Below are positions 32,050 to 43,539 of a DNA stretch of 64,000 nt, in pieces; the first letter of the stretch is position 1, and each line of letters opens with the position of its first letter. The stretch is from the NCBI GenBank assembly GCA_024760905.1, contig CM045735.1, positions 7,773,161 to 7,837,160 of the forward strand. The letters are read 5' to 3'. A program made the translations under genes and the position numbers. Origin of the DNA: Plotosus lineatus (lineage: Eukaryota > Chordata > Actinopteri > Siluriformes > Plotosidae). Under the pieces are notes generated by a model. That model saw only the letters and a list, made by a program, of their open reading frames with translations, had not been told where the DNA came from and searched no databases.

Positions 32050-33310
32050 CCACAAACAGTGAGCTCTGTGAAAGAGATTCCTTCCACTTGTTATTTTATT
32101 CCTCAGTCCTTGGACGGTAAGTGAAAAGTAATCAGCAAGAAGTGGAAAGTACTTTACCAACAATACTGAGATTGTCCATGTTGTGGCAGGGTTCAGGACG
32201 TAATCAATCTGTGGTCAGGAAAATGTGCAATCTGAGAAATAAAGAGAAGGAACAAGAGAAGAGATTGTAAGGAATCATATTTGATCTTATATGGGATGCC
32301 TGAGACTGGAGCCGACAGGGCTCATCATGAACCGCTACTTATTTGTCATCAACTGGATCCATTCGAATTCTAGAATGGCACTAAGTTTCTTCTTGGTGTC
32401 CCATTAATTTCGGCTGAAGTCACAAGAGGGAACATTTTAGGTTTTGGGGCTTGAGGAACTCCTCACGAAGAACATTTAACAGAAGGTAAGATCTCCACCA
32501 TGGCCATCGTCTACTCCAACATTGGCCGTCTTCCGGTCTCCTTTTTTGAGTTTTTTTTGTCAAGGCTGGCCATTGGACGAAACCCATTTTTGCAAATCTG
32601 CTGGAGATCTGCTTGATTCATAGTTATGTACTTTATATCCACTCCACATAGAGGACAAACACATAATGGGCTATTTTTTAGAATCGAGTTGAATTGTAAT
32701 ATATTTTTATGAGTGGTGCACAATTTCTGTGTGACAAGGGTGAGGAGTAAGCGGATAAATATGTTTAACTGTATGTATACTTTTAAAATCAGATATTACT
32801 GCTATAGAGACTGTCTATATGTTTATAAGTTAAAAAGTTTAATCTTTTTTTATAACATTACTTTTTTATAACTTATAACCATAGAACACTTGTACTGCTA
32901 CAGAATGCTACTCACTTCACTCTTTTGAAGAAATTATTTTTTCATTATGTATCTGGAAATAATAATAATAATAATAATAATAATATACGGTACAGGACCA
33001 GCTTGATCTGATTGGTTTGCTACCTGGGGAAATGAGCAATTATGCACCGAAGGCAACAGGATATCACTGAAAATTCCCTGAGAACTAAAATAGTACTATT
33101 ATCGACTATTATTATTATAGTTGCACATATAATGGACTATTATTATTGTTATTTACTTCATAACATTTGCAGGAGAGCTTCTAATGAAGGCAGGTGCATA
33201 GCTTAAGAGGCGTGTTCCTGTGTAGTATTTACTAAAACTTTAAATGATTTTAAAAAGATGCTTTGCGAACAGAACTTGCCTGCCTGTCATGGTTAAAATA
33301 TGTAAAAATA
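32050..33310. other. Intergenic DNA
   Basis: Holds an (AAT)n run at about 32959-32985 and an unassigned minus-strand open frame (32723-32511, see findings). Nothing else recognised. Confidence 0.45.
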
Positions 33311-33324
33311 TGGGTTCTGACTGG

Positions 33325-33432
33325 TGCATCAACAAGGTGCTTGACTGTCATCCTGGACATCATAAATTCAAATCCTGGTTGATGCCACAGCCATCTGTGG
33401 CAGGGAGTCCTTGGGAGCTAATTGGATGAGCT
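33325..33432 (+). repeat. tRNA-SINE fragment (family D)
   Basis: Diagnostic blocks cttgactgtcatcctggaca, aaattcaaatcctggttgat and ccatctgtggcagggagtcc are typical of another fish tRNA-SINE head and body. The 3' part is absent. Confidence 0.55.
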
Positions 33433-33986
33433 CTCACAAAAGCAATATACGTACAGTACTCACCTTCCTGTTACTTAGTGCAATCACCAGCCAATCACGG
33501 GTGTCTGTGAGCGAATGCGTATAAGCAGGTGAACAGCGATTTTCCTCCAAGTGTGTTACACTGTGCCTGAATGCACATGCACAGCAGTTTGTTAAGATGC
33601 GTATGGCAGCATCACTTGTTATGAAAGGGCAACATGCTTGCTTTTGCCCATCCCTGATTGGTGGTGATTGCATGATAGGGAGGCTATTGTTTTAATAATG
33701 TTCTTGTGTAGTATCGTATACAGTACTGTATAGTAAAACAGTTATTCTCCTTAGGTAAATAGTTGCTAATTATGAGATTATTATATAACAAATATAAAAC
33801 TATTAACTCTATTTTTAGACTTAGTTGCACATTTGAAGCTTAAAGTTGTTTTTATTCTATTAGCAAATAATTTTGCTTCTTTATAGACACAACGATAATA
33901 TACACTTTTTATATAAATATATGGAATAATTTTTTTTAATTTCTATATAAAGGATCGTTATTTATGTTTTAAAATATTCATTTAAG

Positions 33987-34103
33987 GGTTGTGACAGGAA
34001 GGGCATCCGACGTAAAAACCTCTGCCAAATCAAACATGCGAATCAGATGATTCGCTGTGGCGACTCCCGAGTAAAAGGGAAAAAAAAGCCGAAAGGAAGA
34101 CAA
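33987..34103 (+). repeat. SINE A / RTE tail fragment
   Basis: Only the 3' tail: gggttgtgacaggaagggca to gctgtggcgactcccg. Confidence 0.8.
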
Positions 34104-34160
34104 ATGCTAACTGGTCGATCTTGACATGTAAAAACTTAATTAACACAATGTATTCCAATA

Positions 34161-35087
34161 CAGTGGTACCTTCACTTTACGAAAGTCTCACCAAACGAAA
34201 AATGCAGGTTACGAAACACATTTTCCTAAAATTTTTGTCTCTGGATACGAAACAAGTTCACGTTACGAAAGCACCATCTCAAATTCAAATGCACCATTCA
34301 AACATTCAAACAATGCGCGAGTTGCTTACCCATTGATAGTCTCCCAACACCCCGCCCCGCTGGCCTCCCATTGGCTAGGAGGGAGCTGAATCGCCATAAT
34401 ACAGTACTGTACCCATAATGCTTTTCGTGTGCCGTTGACCCATTGTTTGTCACACAGGTGAAGGAGAGTTGTACTGTCGGTTCGTGAGTTTTTTTGAGTG
34501 TGCTCTTTGCAGCGTTATTTTTCATTATTAATCATGAGCCCCAAGAAAGTGATTCCTGGTGAGACTGAAAAGAAGAAGTGGGCTCCGTTATCAATAAAAG
34601 TAAAACAGGAGATGATAAAAAAATATGAACGTGGGATTCGGTTGAATGAAATCGCAAAGGAGTATGGGCCGAAACCCCTCTACAATCTGGACGATATTGA
34701 ATCAGAAGGAGGCCTTAAAAGCAGCGACCCCTTCGAAAGGCCTCACTGTGATATATCGAAAAATAGGTCGTCACTGAACGACGAGATGAAAAGACTGTTA
34801 CTCCTTTGGATAAAGGAGAAAGAAATTGCCAGGGATACAGCGACAGAGGTGATTATTTCGGAAAAAGCAACCGCCATATTTAAGGACCTCGTGAAGGAAT
34901 TACTTTTAACACACATTTCATACAAAATTGGTGTACTTTTATAATTTTTAAAGGGTTTATAGGGTAGTATTTGGAGCCTTGGAACGAATCACGTGTTTAA
35001 CATGTAAAATGCGGTTCAATCTATGAAAAATACGAGTTACGAAAAAGGCGCTGGAATGGATTAATCTCGTACGGTGAGGTACCACTG
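34161..35087 (+). mobile_element. Tigger/pogo-like DNA element with transposase 5' part
   Basis: Both TIRs are present (cagtggtaccttcactttac ... gtgaggtaccactg), flanked by TA at 34159-34160 and 35088-35089. A promoter-like region (ccccgccccgctggcctccc then attgg, 34351-34374) precedes the transposase frame at 34534. Internally deleted after the DNA-binding region. Confidence 0.92.
34534..34944 (+). pseudogene. Tigger-type transposase, N-terminal fragment
   Basis: Begins MSPKKVIPGETEKKKW and continues RLNEIAKEYG, the CENP-B-type N-terminal helix-turn-helix of pogo/Tigger transposases. The second DNA-binding region follows (LLLWIKEKEIARD, AIFKDLVKE). About 136 aa, ending at a deletion; the DDE catalytic domain is absent, so it cannot encode an active transposase. 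Confidence 0.88.
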
Positions 35088-35705
35088 TATTAACCCAATT
35101 TCGTAATATAATAAACACTGATTTTCTGCTTCATTATCTCATGGCATTGTTTATTGGATTACTAGGGATACCATGATTATTTACTCTTTTAAAAACCTCT
35201 TAAAATACAAGAAACATCTTTACTGTTTACTATTTAACCACTCTATGTTCAAAGGCGATATTACCCCTCCCCCCATATACACACACAACTATACCATGTG
35301 CAGACAAACAAGTAAGAATTCTTAAATAATCTAATCCATTATATCACTGACCAAAACCTCAAGTATTCTACATCTAATAATACACATCCTGAGTGATTGT
35401 TCATGTCAACCTGAATCCAAAAGGGCTGTGATGGCAGAGCTTCAAGGGGAAGTTGGCATATTCTTTCATCTCCAGGATGTACTTCTGCCTGTGTGGATTT
35501 CAGCACTCGGCCCTGCAGTGGCCATGCTCATGAACCGAATGATATTTTGGAAGCGCTCGAGGTCACCTTGAGATGTTTGTCTGGGTAACACCCAAGGACA
35601 TTTTACTATTGGTCCTCCAATGGCATCTGGAATGTTCCATGTTGTTGATCCACTGACAGGACGTGTACAGGCTCGGTACTTAGCAACAATGAGCTTCAGA
35701 GTTCA

Positions 35706-35925
35706 GAGGATTACATTTACATTTACATTTATCACATTTGGCAGATGCCCTCATCCAAAGTGACATGGATTATTTTTTTTTTAATCTTATTTATACAACT
35801 CAGCAATTGAGTTTTAAGAATTAAGCCTTGCTTAAGGTCCCAAAAGTGATGGTATTGGGGCTTAAACCACTGAACTGCTGATCAGAAATCCAGAGCTTTT
35901 ACCGCTGATTATTAGATCCACACCT
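35706..35925 (-). repeat. SINE B
   Basis: Minus-strand copy ending in the direct repeat of acattt at 35710-35731. Diagnostic blocks are catttggcagatgccctcat, ttaaggtcccaaaagtgatg and the degraded head. Confidence 0.7.
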
Positions 35926-36203
35926 AACGAAAAAGCATGATCCCCAAATACCACAGGGTTCAGTTCAACAAAAATACCTGGACACTCATGATCACATCCC
36001 TTGTACGTCAACACATCACCAGTACAAGTTCCACATGGAGTCTACGGGGCCAAGTATCACCATTAAAGAAGCTCAAGCAGCGAGATATGTATTTTAAAAT
36101 CAAACTCTCGCATCTTATTTTCCTCTCCCTTTTTCAGAACTATGTTTGCCACACTCCAATTCTGTACATGTGTAAATCATGACATTCTGCTATTGATCAT
36201 TTA

Positions 36204-36234
36204 GTCATTCATCGAGCTGCTTATCTGTTTAGGG
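36204..36234 (-). repeat. V-SINE-like tail (interrupted by hAT)
   Basis: tcattcatcgagctgcttat then ctgtttaggg. The element resumes at 36768 after the hAT insertion. Confidence 0.65.
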
Positions 36235-36767
36235 AAGTACTGTACTTCTCAATTATTTTCTGTGGCGCCCCCTCTAGGAAGAAAAAACCCATTTCACCCC
36301 CACAGCCATAACATTGTATCTTTGTGAACATTAAAAACAGAAAAGAAAGAAATACGTATTGTTCAACTTACAATAAAGAAAAAGTTCATTAACATTGTTT
36401 TTCGATCTGTAACAGAAAAGATTTAAAATGCACCAATGTGCCTGAAATAAAAAAAAAATACATCCTTATTTAAACTCGTTTAACTTATTTATGTCTTAAT
36501 ATCTCCATCTCTCTCCACCTTTCTCTTCGTTCCTGTTAGAAATTTTTCCGTGTTGTCTCTTGAGGGGTTGTTCACTGCACTTCACATAGTTTGCTCGTGA
36601 GAAAAACCGGTACACCATAGCGCGACAATGAGAACGCCACTGCCAACTACTGGAGTGGAGGTGCAATTACACGTAATTCTCGTACACTATTCCAGAAAAG
36701 CATGTTCCCCAGAGTCATACCCCCCCCCCCCAGCATCACACCACACCCCATTATTTGAGAAGCACTG
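36235..36767 (-). mobile_element. hAT-type element, second copy
   Basis: Reverse-orientation relative of 27206-27767. Flanked by a perfect 8-bp duplication GTTTAGGG (36227-36234 and 36768-36775). Right terminus TTTGAGAAGCACTG; left terminus is altered (aagtactgtacttctcaatt). Confidence 0.88.
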
Positions 36768-37006
36768 GTTTAGGGTCATGTGGAGGCTAGAGCCTCCATC
36801 AGCAGACTCTGGATGAGGGCAAGGTACACCCTGCACGACATCTCAGTGCCAAGATACACACAACCGTGGACTAAATAGCCCAATGTGCACATCTTTGGGC
36901 TGTCGGATGAAACCAGGACACCCAGAAGAAACTCACATATGCCTGATTATGGGGCTTGAATCTGGGAGTTTTTATAAGTTGAGAGCTCTAACCACCACAG
37001 CATCCA
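36768..37006 (-). repeat. V-SINE-like repeat, main part
   Basis: Body and head of the V-SINE split by the hAT element, diverged. Confidence 0.65.
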
Positions 37007-37769
37007 AAAAAAGAAAAAAATTTTTTTTTTTTTTTTTTTTACTACATTTCTTCAGTACTAGAAAGTGTCGTGCGGATCATTTCATGAGGCAACAGTGATT
37101 TACTGCTGTCGCCCCTGTAGGTAATAAGACTCCTGTTCAACAGCTGTTGAACTACATTCAGAGCCTGGAAGAGAAGAAAGCTGGAGACTCTCACACAAAT
37201 TACATTGAAAGAGCAAAGTGGGCATAAAAGTTCCCAACAAACTGAATCAAGCTGCAAATGGAAGTTGTGCGGAACACTTCAGGAGCTGAAGGGATGCAAA
37301 TGGATACTGTATGTATGTTCATTAATTATAGTTTCAAACAGGCATATGGTTCACCCATTTGAATGTACTTTCTGAAATTGTAGGTGTACAACCCCCCCCC
37401 CCCCCCACACACACACACACACACACAAATTGGACCCGATTGGTGGATGACAGTTCGGAGTAGTGTCAGGTTCCTTTTACTTGGCGACAGCAACAATATC
37501 TTTCGGATATTTTATGTATACTACGAAAGCACCTTAATACAATGACCAGGCATTGAGCATATTTCATTTTTACAGAACATGGCAAGGAGCCCAGTATAAG
37601 GGGTATGGCAGTACATCAGTTAATTACAAATCCCAATTGGTCAAATAGAGTGCTACCGACAACACATTTAATCAGCCTATCACTGATGTGCATAACCAGC
37701 ATGAAAGCCAGAAATAACAAAGCATAGATCTTTAAAACTGGACTATGAACTCAGGGGGATAGACCTTGA

Positions 37770-38120
37770 ACGGTTTTCCAATGGATAGCATGTCCGCCTA
37801 ACATCAAGACGGTCCTTGGTTCAAGTCCTGTGCTCAGCCAGGGCATTTCTGCGTGGAGTTTGCATTTTCTCCCCGTGCTTGCATGGGTTTCCTCTAGCTA
37901 CTCATGTTTTCTGCACAGTCCAATTACATGCCCAATGGGCTGATTCAAATTGCCCCCTGGGTGTGAATGTGAGTGTGTATAGTTGTGTGTGTGTGTGTGT
38001 GTGTATGTCTAGGTTGACCTGTGATGGACCAGCAATCTGTTCATGGTGTACCCCGCCTACGCCCAGAGTCGGCTGAGATGGGCTCCAGTCTGTCTGTGAC
38101 CCGAGTAGGATTGAATAAAT
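37770..38120 (+). repeat. V-SINE-like repeat, full length
   Basis: Head atggatagcatgtccgccta, central domain, (TG)n, tail to aggattgaataaatgaatg. Confidence 0.8.
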
Positions 38121-38376
38121 GAATGAATGAACTATGAGCTCAGAAAGTTTGTGACTACTTAACAGCTGCTTAAAAATGACCGGGGCAGCTGGCGTTGTAT
38201 TACATCCATCTATGGATACCAGGATATTGTGGTTACTGTCAAACCCCCTTAGGAAAATTACTGTAGTCCATTCCTTCATCAGCGCCAACTGGTTTGCTCT
38301 CAATTGCAAGCAGACATGAATCCCACCGGTGGTTAATATTGGCCAAGAGCAGCTGTCCCCATTTCAAGATGAACTA

Positions 38377-39303
38377 CAGTGGTACCCCACCTTACGAAAT
38401 TAATCCGTTCCAGCACCTTTTTCGTAACCTGCACTTTTCGTAAGTTGAACTGCATTTTACATGTAAAACGCGTGATTCGTTCCAAGGCTCCCAAGACTAC
38501 CCCATAAACCCTTTCAAAATTATAAAAGTACACCAATTTTGTATGAAATATGTATTAAAAGTAAAAAAAAAAAAAAATTTACATTTTGTTTTACATCTCT
38601 CAAACCACCCATGCGACGCTTTAAAGTCCGGGGGTTGCTGGTCCAAAGAACGCTCACCCCCACCCTCCTTCACGAGGTCCTTAAATATGACGGTTGCTTT
38701 TCCAAAATAATCGCCTCCGTCACTGTATCTCCGCTTTTAATGCCTCCTTCTGTTTCAATATCGTCCCGATTGTAGAGGGGTGTCGGCCATACTCCTTTGC
38801 GATTTCACTCAACCGAATCCCACTTTCATATTTTTTATCATCTCCTGTTTTACTTTTATTGATAACGGAGCCCGCTTCTTCTTTTCAGTCTCACCAGGAA
38901 TCACTTTCTTGGGGCTCATGATTAATAACGAAAAATAACTCCGCAATAAGCACACTCAAAAAACCTCACGAAACTCACGAACCAACAGTACAACTCTCCT
39001 TCACATGTGTGTCGAACAATGGGTCGAAGGCACACGGAATGCATTATGGGTACAGTACTGTATTATGGAGATTCAGCTCCCTCCTAGCCAATGGGAGGCC
39101 AGCGGAGGCGGAGTGTTGGGAGACAACCAATGGGAAAGCAACTCGCGCATTGTTTGAATGTTTGAATGGCGCGTTTGAATTTTTGAGATGGCGCTTTCGT
39201 AACGTGAACTTGTTTCATATCCAGAGGCAAAAATTTTAGGAAAATGCGTTTCGTAACCTGCATTTTTCGTTTGGTGAGACTTTCGTAAAGTGAGGTACCA
39301 CTG
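38377..39303 (-). mobile_element. Tigger/pogo-like DNA element, second transposase-bearing copy
   Basis: TIRs cagtggtaccccaccttacg and gtgaggtaccactg flanked by TA. The transposase relic reads on the minus strand from ATG 38919 (MSPKKVIPGE) with frameshifts. It extends past the point where the 34161 copy is deleted, into DFKASHGWFERCK, the conserved end of the second CENP-B-type DNA-binding domain. No catalytic domain. Confidence 0.9.
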
Positions 39304-39604
39304 TATTTCAATAGCAGAGATGGATCATTGTAATAGTAGTATGTAAAGAAGATCACAGATGGGGCGAAGTGGATGGTGCAGCCATTTTCGTAGACATGGC
39401 AGTGTAGTGGTACATCCTCATGAATAATACAGCATCCCTGATGTACTCACAGCTCTAATGTGCAATTGATGGTTGCAGACTGCTATTTATTGTTATACTA
39501 AATATGTTCCATTTAGTTAATTTTTTTGTTAAATAACTTGTTTATGCCAGTAAAAACAACTTTCTTTAACATTTTCTATCATTCCTCATTGGTGAAAGTG
39601 ATTT

Positions 39605-39785
39605 ATTTTTAAGTAGGTTTCTTGCAGGTTCTCCAGTTTCTGCCGACAGTCCAAAGACATGTTCCAAATTCCCCCAGGATGTTAGCATGAGTGTTAATGG
39701 TTGTGCACATGTGTATTTTGTCTTTGGGAGAGTCTGGCGAGCTCTTTAGGGCGAACCCCGTCTTCGTTCAGTGTTGAGAAAATGA
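39605..39785 (+). repeat. V-SINE-like repeat, partial
   Basis: ctccagtttctgccgacagt to the ggcgaaccccgtcttcgttc block; head missing. Confidence 0.6.
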
Positions 39786-39892
39786 GTGAGCAAGGCAATA
39801 CAATTAATAACGTACATACTGTACGGTACAAAAATTGTATCTGAGGTGAAGTGTTTTCTACAGAGATAGATTACACACAACATCAGACAGGG

Positions 39893-40117
39893 TCAGTGGT
39901 GGTCTAGTGGTATAGGGTGCAGGATCGCTGATCCTAAGGTTGGGGGTTTGAGTCCCACTCTCCACAAGGTTGCCACCGTCCCCGTCCCCCCATTGCAGCT
40001 AACTGGGTTATCAAAGGCCAGCCATGTCTCTCACTGTCTATGGTGAGAGGTTCATGTAAAAGAAACATTGCTGACTTTCGACAAGAGTAGCCTGCAAAGC
40101 CGTCAACGTGTTTCTAA
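39893..40117 (+). repeat. SINE A head and body
   Basis: Head (cagtggtggtctagtggtat, gggtttgagtccc) and body to gccgtcaacgtgtttcta. The usual tails are absent and repeat F follows. Confidence 0.8.
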
Positions 40118-40372
40118 TCGGGAGTCGGAGTCCCCTGAGGCAGTTTGTTCACAGTAACGTTCTGGTAACTCCTGCAGCGGCATTGGAACCCAGTTGTATC
40201 GGCACTTGCCCTTCCATTGGATCCTTCCGTTGGCACCGAGTGGGGGAACTTGCTGCTTGGGTAACAGCCTGTCCTCCATTACTCCCGACCCCGGCTCTGC
40301 GCACTGGAGAGTATCACCAGCCGGGATACCAGCCAGAGTGCAGCCGTAGTCTTTCGAGACTGAAGGAGGCCT
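40118..40372 (+). repeat. Dispersed repeat F (unclassified)
   Basis: About 200 bp from ctcctgcagcggcattggaa to gagactgaaggaggcctac recurs at 50273-50487 in opposite orientation. No coding frame. In both places it directly follows a SINE head/body. Confidence 0.7.
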
Positions 40373-40535
40373 ACTACTACAACAGACAGGAGGGACAAGT
40401 GAGAGATTTTTTTCTTAATTTCAGAAGATTAACTCTTTGTGAAATAAGTTATAATGTATGTTGACTGGTGCACGTCTTTAGGACTCCCTTGGTCTCCACT
40501 GTGAGGGGAAATTTCTCACTTCCTTTCTCTAGAAT

Positions 40536-41067
40536 CTTCCTTTCCTTTCGCCTGTTCCCTTCAGGGATCGCCACAGCGAATCATCTGCCTCCATCTCACC
40601 TTGTCCTCTGCATCTTCTTCTCTTACACCAACTACCTTCATGTCCTCCTTCACCACATCCCTTTGGTCTTCCTCTGGGCCTTCTGCCTGGTAGTTCCAAC
40701 CTCAGCATCCTACTACCAATATACTCACTATCCCTCCTCTGAACATGTCCAAACCATCTCAATCCAGCCTCTCTGACTTTGTCTCCAAAACCTCTTACAT
40801 GTGCTGTCCCTCTGATGTCCTCATTCCTGATCCTATCCATCCTCGTTACTCCCAAAGAGAACCTCAACATTTTCATCTCTGCTACCTCCAGCTCTGCCTC
40901 CTGTCTTTTCCCCAGCGCCGCTGTTTCTAAACCATACAACATCGCTGGCCTCAACACCGTCTTGTACACTTTTCCTTTCATTCTTGCAGATACCTTCCTA
41001 TCACACATCACACCAGACACTTTTCCCCAACCATTCCAACCTGCCTGCACACGCTTCTCCACCTCTT
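40536..41067 (-). mobile_element. RTE-type LINE, 3' part of ORF2
   Basis: The longest RTE copy here. Minus strand encodes KRVQAGWNGWGKVSGVMCD, MLYGLETAAL, MKMLRFSLGVTRMDRIRNED and LRWFGHVQRRDSEYIGSRML, the C-terminal region after the reverse-transcriptase core. Ends with the gctgtggcgatccctgaagg tail. Flanked by a perfect 18-bp duplication ACTTCCTTTCTCTAGAAT (40518-40535 and 41068-41085), so it is a 5'-truncated, recent insertion. Confidence 0.92.
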
Positions 41068-41552
41068 ACTTCCTTTCTCTAGAATATAGGGCTATAGTGG
41101 ATAGAACTGGTGGTGGCTGTGCCTCAGACAATGTGACGCAGCTGAGACTTGAATTGTAAGCAAATGCTGCAGTGCTGAATAAAAATATCTGTCCATCAAT
41201 AAATATCCTTAATATTGGTTGAGCAACAAAATGTGGTTTAATCCATCACTGCGAAACAGGCATCATTATGAGCTTTATTGGTTTCTTGTTGCTGAGCCAT
41301 CAAAAATATATCCGAGAAAATATGTATATGTATAAAGTACTATGGTTTTCATATAGTTCAACTATTGTGTGTTTTGCCATTTGAGATAATTCTTCTTATT
41401 CTTTATTCCATTCGTCATCATATCTCCTACCTACTAACCAATTAACTAACAAATAAAATGTGGAGTTACACATTCAATGTCCAGCCAAACCATGTATAGC
41501 GTCTGAAGATAATTTTGAGGGTACAAATTTCCCAGGTAAACGGTCAAGATAG

Positions 41553-41895
41553 GGGTGGCACGGTGGCACAGTGGTTAGCATGTCGGGTTCACAGCAAGAG
41601 AAGCTGGGATAGATTCCCAGGCTTGGGTGTTTCTATGCAGAGATTGATGTTCTCCCTGTACCTGCATGGGTTTCCTCTGGAGAGTCCGGTTTCCTCCCAC
41701 AGTCCAAAGACATGCCGATTCAGCCAATTGGATTTTTCAAGTCGCACCAAGGTGTGAGTGTGAATGGTTGTATGTGTTTTCTTTCCTGCAATGGCATAGT
41801 AAGCTGTTCAGGGTGTACCCTGCCTTCACCCAGAATCGGGTAAGATAGGATCCAGTCTCCTCGCAACCCTAATCAGGATTATGTGGCTTTAAAAA
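41553..41895 (+). repeat. V-SINE-like repeat, full length
   Basis: ggggtggcacggtggcacag head through the full central domain to the atcaggattatgtggcttta tail. Confidence 0.85.
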
Positions 41896-42099
41896 AATGA
41901 ACAAGAGAATTTATGATCAAGATGACTTGAGACACATGTCCCTTTTTTGGTAGTTTTTCATAGTATTTGTCGCAGAGAATAAAAAATGGGGAGAAAAAAA
42001 TTTGGATCACCACAATAGTCATAAATCATAGTTCTGCTGATACCCACAATACATGCTTATGGTATAAATTTTATTATAATATTGGTGTATATAGTATAC

Positions 42100-42455
42100 A
42101 TTCAGTTCATTTTCTGTAACCGCTTAATCCTAATTAGGGTCGTGGGGAGGCTGGCGTCCATCTCGGCCAACTCTGGGCGAGGGTGAGGAACAACCTTGAC
42201 AGCTTGCCAGGCAATCACAGGGTCGGGTCACACTTGCGCAACCATTCAGACTCACACCTAGGGGCGATTTAGCCCAGCCAATTAGCCTACTGTACATGTT
42301 TTTGGACTGTGGGAGGAAACCGGTGTATCTGGAGGAAACACATCGAAGCACGGCAAGAACATGCAAACTCCAAACAGAAAACGCCGAGCTGGGAATTGAA
42401 CCCAGGACCTTATTGCTGTTAAGAGGACATGCTAACCACCACACCATCGTGCCAC
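42100..42455 (-). repeat. V-SINE-like repeat, full length
   Basis: Minus strand from gtggcacgatggtgtggtgg (head) to the ggattaagcggttacagaaa tail. Confidence 0.85.
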
Positions 42456-42594
42456 ATATATAGTATACAACCAGTATATATTATAAAATGTTTTATAAAA
42501 TTAGATTTTTTCTGATTTTATTTCTGTTATTCTGCCTGACTGATTCTATAACAAGCACCAAAAAGCTTTTTATTGCAATTTGTTTAGGCCTGGG

Positions 42595-42832
42595 CTTTTT
42601 ACACTCGAGCCTAGTGGCTCATCAGGCCGGTGCTTATTCCCAGTTTGTGTAGCATGAAGCGACCAGGAGTTCAACTCCTCCTGGATGGGACGCTAGTCCA
42701 TCGCAGGTTACCTTCCCAGTATATTTTTACTGGTACCCATTTATACTGCTGGGAGTCTGACTGGGATTTGAACACACAACCTCCTGATCATGAGCGCAGC
42801 ACCCTAACCACTATGCCACAGGGCCCAAGCTG
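42595..42832 (-). repeat. SINE C, internally deleted
   Basis: Minus-strand copy. The central gaacagaggcacacttgtgg block of other copies is missing. Confidence 0.85.
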
Positions 42833-43066
42833 TTGAGGCCTATTTGTGGATATTTTGACAGCGTTATTATTTCAAACAGTGAATGCTACTATGCTCAGAT
42901 CAGTATGTAGCTGATTGCAGTATGACTAAGAGGTTTTTTTACACCTGCTGAGATCATACCCACAGGTATTCTGAGCTGAATGTAACACTGCCACATACAC
43001 AACTACTGTATACCATGTAAACCATAAACCAGTACACTTATATATATCTAATTTTTCAACCATGTG

Positions 43067-43132
43067 GGGACTCGAACCCCCAACCTTAGGATCAGTAATC
43101 CTGTGCCCTATCCTCTAGACCACTGACACCAC
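43067..43132 (-). repeat. SINE A head fragment
   Basis: tRNA-like head only: gtggtctagaggatagggca and gttgggggttcgagtcccc on the minus strand. Confidence 0.7.
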
Positions 43133-43139
<7 letters not shown>

Positions 43140-43164
<25 letters not shown>

Positions 43165-43289
43165 AAATGTGTATATATATATATATATACACAGTACACA
43201 CACCACCTACAGATACATAAGCAGGGTAGACAAGCTTTTTACATTTAACACAGTCAATGTCAACTTATATATAATATGTATTATATACA

Positions 43290-43365
<76 letters not shown>

Positions 43366-43366
43366 T

Positions 43367-43436
<70 letters not shown>

Positions 43437-43535
43437 TACATATACATTACATATACACAGTACACACACCACCTACAGATACAAAAGCAGGGTAGACAAG
43501 CTTTTTACATTTAACACAGTCAGTGTCAACTTACA
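43140..43535. repeat. Direct repeat pair around (TA)n(TG)n arrays
   Basis: About 80 bp (acagtacacacaccacctac ... cagtcaatgtcaactta) occurs at 43187-43266 and again at 43456-43535, nearly identical, separated by about 190 bp of TA/TG microsatellite. Confidence 0.9.
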
Positions 43536-43539
43536 TTTC

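Noticed and set aside
34498..34533. Upstream Met of the Tigger transposase frame
   Set aside because: The sister copy and the family pattern support the start at MSPKK (34534). The 12 extra codons are leader sequence.
39918..39975. tRNA genes
   Set aside because: A- and B-box-like sequences here, and at about 30 other places, belong to SINE heads. The cloverleaf is imperfect and each is followed by SINE body sequence. No free-standing tRNA gene was seen.
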